Assembly (NCBI GenBank): GCA_036703315.1
Contig: DATNPH010000193.1
Location: 1-55,240, forward strand
DNA length: 55,240 bases
Source: DATNPH01 sp036703315
GTDB lineage: Bacteria > Cyanobacteriota > Cyanobacteriia > Cyanobacteriales > Coleofasciculaceae
Direction of reading: 5' to 3'
Shown here: piece by piece, positions 32,907 to 41,677 of the stretch
How the letters are laid out: every line of letters begins with the position of its first letter
How positions within the stretch are numbered: position 1 is the stretch's first letter
Program-made: the position numbers and the translations under genes
The notes under the pieces: model-generated
Told to the model about the DNA's origin: nothing
What the model saw: only the letters and a program-made list of their open reading frames with translations
The model's database searches: none

Positions 32907-34454
32907 ATGACCATTCTTGAAGCTTGCAGCATTACTAAACAGTTTCCTGGTGTTTTGGCAAACGATCGCCTAAATTTCAGTGTTAATCGCGGTGAAATTC
33001 ATGTCCTACTGGGGGAGAACGGTGCGGGTAAAACGACGCTGATGAATATCCTTTATGGATTGGAAAGCCCAGATAGTGGAGAAATCCGCGTCGATGGAGA
33101 ATCTGTCAGCTTTAGCAGTCCCAATGATGCTATTCGCCAAGGTGTGGGCATGGTGCATCAGCATTTCATGCTAGTTCCGGTGTTTACTGTTACTGAGAAC
33201 ATTGTGCTGGGTGTGGAGCAGACTAAAAATAGTTCTCGATGGCTAGGTCGTTTGGGAGTGTTGGATCGGAAAAGCCCTGAAGCGCGGATTCGTGAACTTT
33301 CTCAACGGTTTGGATTGAGTGTAAATCCGCGATCGCTCGTGGGAGACTTGCCAGTTGGTATTCAGCAGAAAGTAGAAATTATCAAAGCGTTGTATCGTGG
33401 CGCACAGATACTTATCCTTGATGAGCCAACGGCTGTACTGACTCCCCAGGAAGTGACAGAACTATTCAATGTAATTGGGACGCTGACCCAGCAGGGGATG
33501 TCAGTGATTGTGATCACTCACAAACTCAAAGAGGTATTGGCGATCGCAGACCGAATTTCGGTCATGCATCAAGGACGAATGATCGGCAGCGTTAAACCCA
33601 CTGAAACCAACGAGGCAATGCTGGCCCAGATGATGGTCGGGCGTAAAATCATCTTACAAGTAGAGAAGACTCCTGCCTCTCCTGGTGAGCCAGTTTTGCA
33701 AGTTAGGGGTCTTCATGTGCTGGATGACCGTCGTCAACGTGCTGTAGATGGTGTGGATCTTGCTGTCCAGGCTGGCGAAATTGTAGGTATCGCTGGTGTA
33801 CAGGGCAACGGTCAGACAGAATTAGTAGAAGCTATTACTGGCTTACGGTCTGTATCCCATGGAAATATTTTCATCCTTGGGCAGAAAACGACTCATGCCA
33901 CCCCACGCCAGATTATCGAAACGGGTGTCGGTCACATTCCTGAAGACCGAGAGAAGCATGGACTGGTAAAGACTTATTCGCTTATCGATAATTGCGTTCT
34001 TTGTACTTACTATAAGCCGCCGTTTGCCAAAGGAATGGTTTTGCAGGAAGAGGCGATCGCCCAAAATGCCAACCAACTCATCAAAGAGTTTGATGTGCGT
34101 CCACCCAATCCGCAATATCCTGCCGGTGGACTCTCTGGCGGCAATAAGCAGAAACTAATCATCGCTCGTGAACTCTCGCGGGGAGCCAAACTGCTGATTG
34201 CGTCTCAACCGACTCGCGGTGTAGATGTTGGATCGATTGAATTCATCCACAAGCGAATTGTTGCTGCTCGCGATCGAGGTCTGGGAGTACTACTCATTTC
34301 GTCAGAATTAGATGAGATTCTCGCCCTTTGTGATCGAGTTGCCGTGATGTTTAAGGGCAAAATAATTGAAACCTTGCCCATTTTTGAGGCAACCCGTGAG
34401 CGTCTGGGATTGCTAATGGCAGGCGTTCAGGATCAGGAGAGTAGAAGAGAGTGA
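32907..34454 (+). CDS. Nucleoside/sugar ABC transporter, tandem ATP-binding protein
   Basis: 515 residues with two nucleotide-binding domains, as in NupO/RbsA-type proteins. NBD1: Walker A LGENGAGKTT, Walker B ILILDEPTAVLTP. NBD2: degenerate Walker A GVQGNGQTE, signature LSGGNKQKLIIAREL, and SQPTRGVDVG in place of DEPTRG, with the D replaced by S at the Walker B/switch region. Energises uptake with the permease downstream. Its stop overlaps the GTG start of the permease. Confidence 0.94.
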   Translation: MTILEACSITKQFPGVLANDRLNFSVNRGEIHVLLGENGAGKTTLMNILYGLESPDSGEIRVDGESVSFSSPNDAIRQGVGMVHQHFMLVPVFTVTENIVLGVEQTKNSSRWLGRLGVLDRKSPEARIRELSQRFGLSVNPRSLVGDLPVGIQQKVEIIKALYRGAQILILDEPTAVLTPQEVTELFNVIGTLTQQGMSVIVITHKLKEVLAIADRISVMHQGRMIGSVKPTETNEAMLAQMMVGRKIILQVEKTPASPGEPVLQVRGLHVLDDRRQRAVDGVDLAVQAGEIVGIAGVQGNGQTELVEAITGLRSVSHGNIFILGQKTTHATPRQIIETGVGHIPEDREKHGLVKTYSLIDNCVLCTYYKPPFAKGMVLQEEAIAQNANQLIKEFDVRPPNPQYPAGGLSGGNKQKLIIARELSRGAKLLIASQPTRGVDVGSIEFIHKRIVAARDRGLGVLLISSELDEILALCDRVAVMFKGKIIETLPIFEATRERLGLLMAGVQDQESRRE

Positions 34455-35557
34455 CAACGGGTAACGGGGAAAATATTTTAGGACGGATTGGGCGTCAGTT
34501 GGTGATTCCAGGATTGGCGATCGCTACAGCCATTCTAGTCAGCGTGCCAGTAATTGGTTTTGCCACCGACTGGGATTGGGCAAAGATTGGGGCAACTTAT
34601 GGCGGGCTTTTGGATGGGGCGTTTTTCAAAGGATATGCCTTTGCTAATACGCTAGTTGCCGCCACACCGCTGATTTTTACTGGGTTAGCACTGGCGCTTG
34701 GTTTTCGCAGTGGTGTTTTCAATATTGGTGCCGCTGGGCAATTTCTAATGGGCGCAACTTGTGGGGTATTCGTTGGGTATGCGATTCCTCTACCACCTGT
34801 AATTCATCCCTTGGCAGCGTTATTGGCAGGAGCAATCGGTGGAGGATTATGGGGTGCGATTCCTGGGTTTCTTAAAGCTCGTTTCGGTTCGCATGAAGTG
34901 ATAAACACAATCATGTTTAACTACCTTGCCTTTTTTCTACAAGATTGGCTGGTAAAGAACCCAATGAAAGACCCCTCCCCAACTGTGATCCGTACACCGA
35001 AAATCTTAGAAACAGCCATTTTACCGCGCTTTCTTGACCGTCTACATTTAGGCTTTGTTCTAGCCCTACTAACAGCGCTATTGGTGTGGTGGCTTTTGCA
35101 AAAGACAACCCTCGGCTTTGAACTTCGAACAGTAGGCAGCAACCCAGATGTAGCCAAGTACGCGGGGGTAAAACCAGGGCGCATAATGGTTTTGAGTATG
35201 GCGCTTTCTGGTGCCTTAGCAGGGCTTGGTGGGGCAGTGCAAGTGTTAGGGCTAGATTACAATATGCCTACCCTCTACTCTGCCGACTATGGATTCGACG
35301 GGATTCCGGTGGCGTTGCTAGGGCAAAACCAGCCGCTTGGCATTGTTTTGTGTGCGATCGTGTTTGGAGCACTCCGCAACGGTAGTGATTTGATGCAACT
35401 GCGCTCTGGCGGAGTGGTTTCCAAGGAAGTAATCTTCATTGTTCAGGCAGTAGTGCTGCTGTTTATTGCAGTTCCAGCGATGATTCGCTGGCTATACCGA
35501 ATCAAGCTTCGTAAGTCAGCTCTAGAAGGAGTACAACTGACTCGTGGATGGGGTTAA
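34451..35557 (+). CDS. Nucleoside/sugar ABC transporter permease (NupP-like)
   Basis: 368 residues from a GTG start that overlaps the ATPase stop. About nine hydrophobic segments. Family motifs include GLALALGFRSGVFNIGAAGQF, GSHEVINTIMFNYLA and GFDGIPVALLGQNQPLG. It is the first permease of the BMP-type system. The second permease (NupQ-like) that normally follows is absent: the next 700 bp hold only remnants. The transporter may use a second permease encoded elsewhere or may be defective. Confidence 0.93.
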   Translation: MTTGNGENILGRIGRQLVIPGLAIATAILVSVPVIGFATDWDWAKIGATYGGLLDGAFFKGYAFANTLVAATPLIFTGLALALGFRSGVFNIGAAGQFLMGATCGVFVGYAIPLPPVIHPLAALLAGAIGGGLWGAIPGFLKARFGSHEVINTIMFNYLAFFLQDWLVKNPMKDPSPTVIRTPKILETAILPRFLDRLHLGFVLALLTALLVWWLLQKTTLGFELRTVGSNPDVAKYAGVKPGRIMVLSMALSGALAGLGGAVQVLGLDYNMPTLYSADYGFDGIPVALLGQNQPLGIVLCAIVFGALRNGSDLMQLRSGGVVSKEVIFIVQAVVLLFIAVPAMIRWLYRIKLRKSALEGVQLTRGWG

Positions 35558-35586
35558 CCAGAAGAAGCAAGGGGGTAGGAGGCTGA

Positions 35587-35793
35587 GATGTTAGGTTTTT
35601 TGATGTACTTCACGCAACTGAGAACCGCTATAGCACGAAGCTGGATAAACTGATTACCAAAACTATCAACGGTATCCCTATACAAATCTATGCAACATTA
35701 ATCGGTTACTTGCTATTACAAGTTATAGAAATCCCTCAACAATATCTTCAGGCATGTATGGGAAAAAGCTCTAGAAAGAAACTTTGTTACTAA
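35587..35793 (+). pseudogene. IS4-type transposase, C-terminal fragment
   Basis: A 68-codon open frame without a start contains RYSTKLDKLITKTINGIPI and then IYATLIGYLLLQVIEIPQQY, a stretch close to the C-terminal helix region of IS4-family transposases. The catalytic part is missing. It begins 30 bp after the permease stop, so an insertion/deletion could explain the missing second permease. Confidence 0.5.
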
Positions 35794-35842
35794 AAAGAAT
35801 AGAGCGCTCAGGTGCCACACTGCCAAGCTTTATAGGACTACC

Positions 35843-36170
35843 CTATAGATATTTATGTTCCTCCATAGTTTTTTCAACATAACCCGTTAAAGAGGAGTTA
35901 AAGACAGATTCTACATCTTCTATAATTTTTGCTTGTAAAGGAGGATATTCATCGATGGTGGTGTGGGTAATCTCTGTAGCAGGGACATTGAATAGCTCTT
36001 CGACATTAATGTTTACAGCTCCTTCAACGTACTTTTACCCCTGACTTTCTCCTATACCTGTGCTTTGTTGCCAGTAGTTAATTCCTCTCTTAACATTGCT
36101 AGGCAATCTCTCATCGCCAACACCTACAGAATCAATTTGTAGTGAGGAGGGCTGGAAAGATAGGCAAACA
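35843..36170 (-). pseudogene. Hydrolase (lipase-like) C-terminal remnant with an in-frame stop
   Basis: A single minus-strand frame reads LQIDSVGVGDERLPSNVKRG, INYWQQSTGIGESQG, then a TAA stop, then KYVEGAVNINVEELFNV, EITHTTIDEYPPLQAKII and a final stop. The pattern of an N.YWQ segment, a V.GA.NI segment and a H.TID segment near the end suggests the C-terminus of an alpha/beta-hydrolase (lipase-like) protein, with H of THTTID as a possible catalytic histidine. No start is present. Clearly decayed; family call tentative. Confidence 0.4.
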
Positions 36171-36284
36171 AACAGCGGTTAGCCGTAAGGAGTCCAGCAA
36201 CTGAAAATCATTGCAACGGCTGGGAGGGGGTGAATGTTACAGAGAATTTTTTAGTCTGTCGAGTTGATCACAAAGCAGAGCGAT

Positions 36285-37187
36285 TTAGGGTAATGCGTGT
36301 AGTGCTCGTCTTTGGAGGGCATCCTCAGCTGTAGTAAAAACGCCAGCGCTATCCCCGACTGCCGAGACACACACCGCTGCTTCAGCACGGGTTACAGGAG
36401 CCTGAGGTTTGAAGGTCTTGATGCTACCGAAGACCCGCCCGATGTTGCCATTACCCTGGACTATACTTTCTGTATACAAAGCAGGCCAGTATTTCTTAGA
36501 AATTTGGTCGCTATCCGTCCACCCCCCTGGTGGATTCCCTGTATCCTCACTGATTGCCGTTTTACGATCCAGCGTCACCTTCATTGCTACCATCTGCTCA
36601 CGAGTTAGAGTCTGCTGGGGTTTGAACGTTTTCTCATCGGCTCTGATGTCAAAGCCAGCATCAGCCATCGCCTGAATATAGCGGAAGTCTGGATGGGTGG
36701 CTGGGATATCTGAGAAACTGGATTTTTTAGCTTCTGTCAAACGCAAGAGTTTATCCGGCGATGCTGAAAAAATAGCGTTGTTGGCACGAACCAACCAGCG
36801 CACAAACTCAGCGCGGGTAATTGGCTTTTGGGGATTGAATTTGCCAGTGGTGGTATCAAAGACGCCTAACTGAGCCAGTTGGGTGATTTCCTTTTCTCCG
36901 AAAGCGCCTTTAATGTCCTCGAAAGCCACTTGTGTGGGCGATGCTGTAGCACTTGCTGTAGGTGACGGAGTCGTTTGACCTACTGGAGTTCCCAGTTGCC
37001 CCTTGAGGATCTCGTTTTCTCGGCTTAAGCGACTATTTTCCTCGCGAAGCGTTTTGAGTTTCTCCTGGACTTGCTTGTTTGGCTGTTCACTCTTGCAACT
37101 ACTCACCAAGCAGGAGCAAGTTAGTAGCAGAACTAGAAATGGTAGTACTCTTGTCTGTTTTTTTACTCTCATTCTCCGAGAAAGCAA
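36285..37187 (-). CDS. SLH-domain lipoprotein
   Basis: 300 residues. Lipoprotein signal with lipobox LVSSCKS, a short coiled coil (KLKTLREENSRLSRENEIL), a Pro/Thr-rich linker, then S-layer-homology repeats: FDTTGKFNPQKPITRAEFVRWL, DEKTFKPQQTLTREQMVAMK and IKTFKPQAPVTRAEAAV. SLH modules bind secondary cell wall polymers or peptidoglycan, so this lipoprotein probably tethers membrane and wall. An ATG at 37172 is an alternative start. Confidence 0.88.
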   Translation of the reverse strand: MLSRRMRVKKQTRVLPFLVLLLTCSCLVSSCKSEQPNKQVQEKLKTLREENSRLSRENEILKGQLGTPVGQTTPSPTASATASPTQVAFEDIKGAFGEKEITQLAQLGVFDTTTGKFNPQKPITRAEFVRWLVRANNAIFSASPDKLLRLTEAKKSSFSDIPATHPDFRYIQAMADAGFDIRADEKTFKPQQTLTREQMVAMKVTLDRKTAISEDTGNPPGGWTDSDQISKKYWPALYTESIVQGNGNIGRVFGSIKTFKPQAPVTRAEAAVCVSAVGDSAGVFTTAEDALQRRALHALP

Positions 37188-37485
37188 CTAAAGTCTTAGA
37201 ACAAAGCAGGATGAGCCTTGGATACTGTCCCCTATAGGAGGCTCAGGAGCGTCATGTATTCCTGACTTGCGATCGCTTCATTATCTATCATGTCATCGCT
37301 TCATCGCTCAAGTCCTGCTGCTTAATTATTGGAACGATACAAAAGACTCACTGACCTTTCGTTCAGTGACTTCTCCTTACCTCCCGATCTGCTGTGAACG
37401 TCCTGATGAGGCTCTGCTTCTTTCTCAGGAAAGAGCAGGATTGGTGAATTTTTTGTAATATTTGTTAATAAAGCTGTATGAACCA
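37188..37485. other. Intergenic region
   Basis: About 300 bp between divergent genes. Nothing recognised besides repeated ATCGCTTCA words near 37270-37310. Confidence 0.35.
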
Positions 37486-38166
37486 ATGAATCATCCCAAT
37501 TTAGAGCAACTCTCACTCCAACTGGAAAGCCCAAACTCGCGCGATCGCATGGTGGCTCTTGCCTCACTGCGCGAGGTTCCTCCAGTTGAAGCGGTGCCTC
37601 TGATTAAAAAAGTATTAGATGACAAAAATTTACAAATTCGCTCAATGGCAATATTTGCCTTAGGGATTAAGCAAACTGAAGAATGCTACCCAATTTTGAT
37701 AAAATTTCTGGAAACTGATCCAGACTACGGCATTCGCGCTGATGCCGCTGGTGCTTTGGGGTATTTGGGTGATCAAAGGGCTTTTGAACCACTGGTTCGG
37801 GCTTTTTACGAAGACACGGATTGGTTAGTACGTTTCAGCGCGGCTGTGTCTCTAGGTAATCTCAAAGACCCCCGCGCTAACGAGGTTCTCCATAAGGCAT
37901 TAGATAGTAACGAAGTTATTTTGCAACAAGCCGCGATCGCGGCTTTAGGTGAAATCAAAGCGATAGAATCTGTTGATAAAATCCTGCGCTTTGCTCAATC
38001 GGACGATTGGCTAATTCGTCAACGCCTAGCAGAAGCCCTCGGTCACCTCAACACAGAAAAAACCTTCCCTGCGTTAAAATTTTTGGAAAAAGATAGCCAC
38101 CCTCAAGTGTCTGAAGCAGCGACAATCTCTCTACGACGCTTGGCAGAAACGTCTACTGAGCCATAG
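37486..38166 (+). CDS. nblB: HEAT-repeat protein, NblB/CpcE-like
   Basis: 226 residues from ATG 37486 (MNHPNLEQL). About six HEAT/PBS-lyase repeats: DKNLQIRSMAIFALG, DPDYGIRADAAGALGYLGD, DTDWLVRFSAAVSLGNLKD, NEVILQQAAIAALGEI and DDWLIRQRLAEALGHL. Length and repeat pattern fit NblB, a factor in phycobilisome degradation or bilin handling, rather than the larger CpcE lyases. Placement next to cpcS on the same strand supports a phycobiliprotein role. The gene symbol is probable, not certain. Confidence 0.75.
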   Translation: MNHPNLEQLSLQLESPNSRDRMVALASLREVPPVEAVPLIKKVLDDKNLQIRSMAIFALGIKQTEECYPILIKFLETDPDYGIRADAAGALGYLGDQRAFEPLVRAFYEDTDWLVRFSAAVSLGNLKDPRANEVLHKALDSNEVILQQAAIAALGEIKAIESVDKILRFAQSDDWLIRQRLAEALGHLNTEKTFPALKFLEKDSHPQVSEAATISLRRLAETSTEP

Positions 38167-38227
38167 AGCGATCGCTTAAGCTCGAAGCTGTAAAGTTACG
38201 AATTGTTAACGTCAAGTCATTTACTTC

Positions 38228-38794
38228 ATGGATATTAAAGAATTTTTTGAGCAGAGTGCAGGCAAATGGTTTTCTCAACGTACCAGTCATCATCTGGCTT
38301 TCAAGCAAGCGGAAAATGGCAAATCAAATATCACGATTGAAATGCTCAGTGCCGATGCTCCAGAAGTCGTGAAACTCTGCGAACAGTACGAAGTTGATCC
38401 ACAACTGGCTCTATGTGGTGCGAGAGTCGTCTGGGACGGCACAATGGAATGGGATGAGGATAAAGAACAGCACCAAGGCTCTACTGTGCTTGTACCGATT
38501 CCTGACTCAGATAAACCTAACGAAGGTCAGCTATTACGAGAAATGGGCTACGCGGAGAAAGCTCCCGTTGCGGGTCGATACATCATGGGGAGTGATGATG
38601 CCCTAACGCTGATTACCGACTACGAGACGATGTATTCTGAAGAACGCTTGTGGTTTGCTAGTCCTAACTTACGGTTACGTACCAGCATCCTCAAGCGGTT
38701 TGGCGGTTTTAGCATGGCTTCTCTTTGCTCAGAAATTCGTATGGGTGTCACTCAAGCACCGAAACAAGCAGAAGATGCGGCTGCTAACGTTTAA
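38228..38794 (+). CDS. cpcS: Phycobiliprotein chromophore lyase CpcS/CpeS
   Basis: 188 residues, usual length 170-200. Lipocalin-like fold with MDIKEFFEQSAGKWFSQRTSHH, CGARVVWDGTMEWDED and ERLWFASPNLRLRTSILKRFGGFS. The family attaches phycocyanobilin to Cys-84-type sites of phycocyanin and allophycocyanin. It follows the nblB-like gene by 61 bp and precedes lnt by 51 bp on the same strand. Confidence 0.93.
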   Translation: MDIKEFFEQSAGKWFSQRTSHHLAFKQAENGKSNITIEMLSADAPEVVKLCEQYEVDPQLALCGARVVWDGTMEWDEDKEQHQGSTVLVPIPDSDKPNEGQLLREMGYAEKAPVAGRYIMGSDDALTLITDYETMYSEERLWFASPNLRLRTSILKRFGGFSMASLCSEIRMGVTQAPKQAEDAAANV

Positions 38795-38845
38795 CGATTC
38801 CGCCAAGAATTCTCCTCGGGACGGAGTAGGGCGGAGCGGTTCATA

Positions 38846-40531
38846 ATGAAAACTTCAAAGCTGATTTGGCAGGTCTACCCTTTAGTTTTACCTTTAATCG
38901 GTGGCATCCTGATGGGATTGACACCGTCATCGGTAGAGGCTTGGCCCTTAGCCTGGGTTGCTCTAGTTCCCCTGTGGTTCATCGTTGCTACTGGTAAAAG
39001 CCTTCGCCAGAATGCTTTGTGTGGTCTACTGTGGGGAATTGGCTACCACGGCTTAGCGGTGTTTTGGATTACCGGGATTCACCCAATGACCTGGATGGGG
39101 GTACCGTGGCTAGCTAGTCTGGCGATCGCACTTTTGTGCTGGAGTTTCCTCACCCTCTGGGGAGCCGCCTTAGTTGCTGTCTGGGCAGCTTGTCAATTTT
39201 GGATTTTGCCGTCCTCGAACTCCGTTGTGCGGACGGGTTTAGGTTGGATTAATCAAAATCCTAAACTCTTAGCTTTAGTTCGTGTCCTAATTGGAACAGC
39301 TCTCTGGTGTGGCTTAGAGGCGCTCTGGAGTGCTGGTCCTCTATGGTGGACTTCCCTGTCCTATACCCAAAGTCCTCATAATCTGCCGATTTTGCACCTT
39401 GGTCAGTTGTCTGGACCTTCTACGGTAACAGCCGCGATCATTGCAGTGAATGGTTTGATTGCTGAAGGTTGGATTAGCTATCAGCACACTAGGGAGCCGG
39501 GGAGAGGGGGAGCCAGGGAGAGGGGGAGTCAGGGAGAAAGTTCTACCCAATTGCGGAACAAACCAGCATCCCCTCACCCCCTCACCTACCTCGGCATGGC
39601 AGCGGGGCTACTAGTTGTCTTGCACCTAATCGGTTTTGGACTCTACAGTCGCCCTCTGATTCAGCCCAGTGTTGCTGCCTTGAAAGTAGGAATTATCCAA
39701 GGCAATATACCCAATGAAATTAAGCTCTATTCAGAAGGTGGGCGTCGCGCCTTAGAAGGCTACACTACTGGCTATCGGACTTTGGCAGATCAGGATGTTG
39801 ATGCGGTCTTAACACCAGAAGGGGCTTTACCTTTTCAATGGACGACACTGGTTCAATCTCGTAGCTCGTTCTACTCAGCTGTTCTGGAAAAGGGTGTGGT
39901 TGCCTGGATAGGAGCGTTTGGGCAACGAGGACGAAGCTACACGAATAGCTTGTTTACGGTTACGGACAACGGCGAGACGTTTAGCCGCTATGACAAAGTC
40001 AAGTTAGTGCCGTTAGGAGAATATATTCCTTTTGAGCAAGTTTTAGGCGGTTTAGTTGATCGGCTTTCGCCGTTAGATGCTCACCAGGTAGCTGGTTCAC
40101 CGACTCAGTTGTTTGATACACCTTTTGGTCGGGCGATCGCAAGTATCTGTTACGAGTCGGCTTTTTCTCAACATTTCCGACGTCAGGCATTGGCTGGGGG
40201 TCAGTTTATCCTCAGTTCTGCTAATAATGCCCATTACAGTGCATCAATGCCAGCCCAGCATCATGCCCAGGATGTGATGCGAGCCATTGAAACGGATCGG
40301 TGGGCAGTTCGAGCAACTAACACGGGCTATTCAGGGATTGTAAATCCTCATGGCAGAACAATCTGGATTTCTAGGCTTAATACCTATGAGATTCATGCGG
40401 AAACGATTTATCGGCGGCAAACCCAGACTCTTTATGTACGTTGGGGTAATTGGTTGACACCAGTTTTATTAGGGAGTGCTGGGTTATCGTGGTTTGTTTG
40501 TCATGGTAGATTTAGCAAACATAGGGCCTAG
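38846..40531 (+). CDS. lnt: Apolipoprotein N-acyltransferase
   Basis: 561 residues. Several N-terminal membrane helices, then a periplasmic nitrilase-like domain. The catalytic triad is Glu in LTPEGALPF, Lys in YDKVKLVPLGEY and Cys in SICYESAF. It adds the third acyl chain to lipoproteins after LspA cleavage. At about residues 214-245 there is a low-complexity insertion (EPGRGGARERGSQGES) encoded by a G/A-rich tandem repeat. It lies before the last membrane segment and outside the catalytic core. Confidence 0.93.
   Translation: MKTSKLIWQVYPLVLPLIGGILMGLTPSSVEAWPLAWVALVPLWFIVATGKSLRQNALCGLLWGIGYHGLAVFWITGIHPMTWMGVPWLASLAIALLCWSFLTLWGAALVAVWAACQFWILPSSNSVVRTGLGWINQNPKLLALVRVLIGTALWCGLEALWSAGPLWWTSLSYTQSPHNLPILHLGQLSGPSTVTAAIIAVNGLIAEGWISYQHTREPGRGGARERGSQGESSTQLRNKPASPHPLTYLGMAAGLLVVLHLIGFGLYSRPLIQPSVAALKVGIIQGNIPNEIKLYSEGGRRALEGYTTGYRTLADQDVDAVLTPEGALPFQWTTLVQSRSSFYSAVLEKGVVAWIGAFGQRGRSYTNSLFTVTDNGETFSRYDKVKLVPLGEYIPFEQVLGGLVDRLSPLDAHQVAGSPTQLFDTPFGRAIASICYESAFSQHFRRQALAGGQFILSSANNAHYSASMPAQHHAQDVMRAIETDRWAVRATNTGYSGIVNPHGRTIWISRLNTYEIHAETIYRRQTQTLYVRWGNWLTPVLLGSAGLSWFVCHGRFSKHRA
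39489..39537 (+). repeat. G/A-rich tandem repeat inside lnt
   Basis: Repeated GGGGAGAGGGGGAGCCAGGGAGA-type units lie in frame within lnt. Similar GGGAGA/TCTCCC words occur in intergenic DNA near 44681-44740, so this looks like an intergenic repeat that has entered the gene. Confidence 0.7.
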
Positions 40532-40632
40532 GCATCGGTTTTGTGAACGGTAGTCCTTGCTATAGCTACGCACAGAGACGCAGATTATCCATTGCCGGAT
40601 ATTGATGTTTATCAGCGGTTGATGAATCCTGT

Positions 40633-40692
40633 GCTGAAAGGGTTGCAGAACAGTTGCGATCGCTCGGTATAGATCCAGATTCCCTAGCTTAA
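40633..40692 (+). pseudogene. C-terminal tail of a Uma2-like protein
   Basis: In-frame AERVAEQLRSLGIDPDSLA followed by a stop. This is the typical tail of cyanobacterial Uma2-family (DUF820) endonuclease-like proteins. The nuclease domain is gone. The wider region 40532-40917 has no gene and appears to be decayed sequence. Confidence 0.3.
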
Positions 40693-40917
40693 AATCTCCT
40701 ATATCAACGGCTTAGAGAGGGTGATCGTTTTTTACTCAATGCCTTTTAGCAAGATGATGTCTTATTTTTATAACGATGACAATAAGTAGGTAGACATCAC
40801 ACCAATAAAATGAAGGTTTGTAGGAGCACTTTAGCGCTCAAAATCTTCCTAACGAAGTTCTAACAATTACTATCAGGACGTAACATTACAAATTGAACTC
40901 GCTTTAAGAGCAATGCT

Positions 40918-41252
40918 ATGGATAACTTAGATCAACGCAAGCTTTTATCAGCACTTTGCCATGGCTCAATTTTTTTAGTTCTACACTTGTGTCTATCGGA
41001 ATCCCCCTTGTAATTTTATTTACCACTAATAACCCTATTGTCAAAGCCAAGGCGAAAGAATCCCTTAACTTCCACATTAACCTTTATATCTATGCACTTA
41101 TATTTACCTTGCTCATTTTTGTAGTTATTGGTATTCCTTTGTTGATTGTGTTAGACATTATCAGTTTCGTAATGCCAATTATTGCCCTTGTCCAGGTTCT
41201 AAGCGAACCAAATCAGCCCTACCATTACCCCTTTGTTTTTCGCTTGGTTTAG
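40918..41252 (+). pseudogene. DUF4870 membrane protein with a frameshift in a T7 run
   Basis: The start MDNLDQRKLLSALCHGSI is in one frame. After the run of seven T (40970-40976) the continuation FFSSTLVSIGIPLVILF is in another frame and proceeds through AKESLNFHINLYIYALIF to EPNQPYHYPFVFRLV. The two halves join into a complete DUF4870 (Tic20-like) protein of about 110 residues with three hydrophobic segments. One extra T would restore the frame. It could be a mutation, a sequencing error at the homopolymer, or slippage during expression. Confidence 0.65.
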
Positions 41253-41677
41253 TAATGAAAGAAAACACCTTTACCACTTCCGTTCGTTACAAGTGATGAG
41301 TTGGACAAGAAGTTGATACTCTTGTCCTAACAGAGTTTGACTAGAACAAAATCCCCAAGGAGACGTTTCTTTCGACCAAGCCAAAGAGCGTTTTAGTATG
41401 TATTTGTTGAAAGAATAAGTGTTGCCATTGCTGTACTGCTAGGGGAGGCTGCAAGGGTGGTTGTAGGCAAGCGGTCTGAGCTGTTAGCGCTAGCGATATT
41501 CTTAGCCTAAGAGCAAGGGCGATCCAGAACTATAGGGTTAAAAATTCTCCCTTCGCTGTAGTTGGAGAGGATGTCAAACATTTCTATAAAATAGGCGAGG
41601 AGCCTTCGGTTCTGGTAGCTCCTGCTCCAGCCACTACGCTAACGCTAACAAGGAACACACTGTGCTATCGCCTTGCC
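41253..41677. other. Intergenic region
   Basis: About 425 bp between convergent genes. No feature recognised. Confidence 0.4.
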
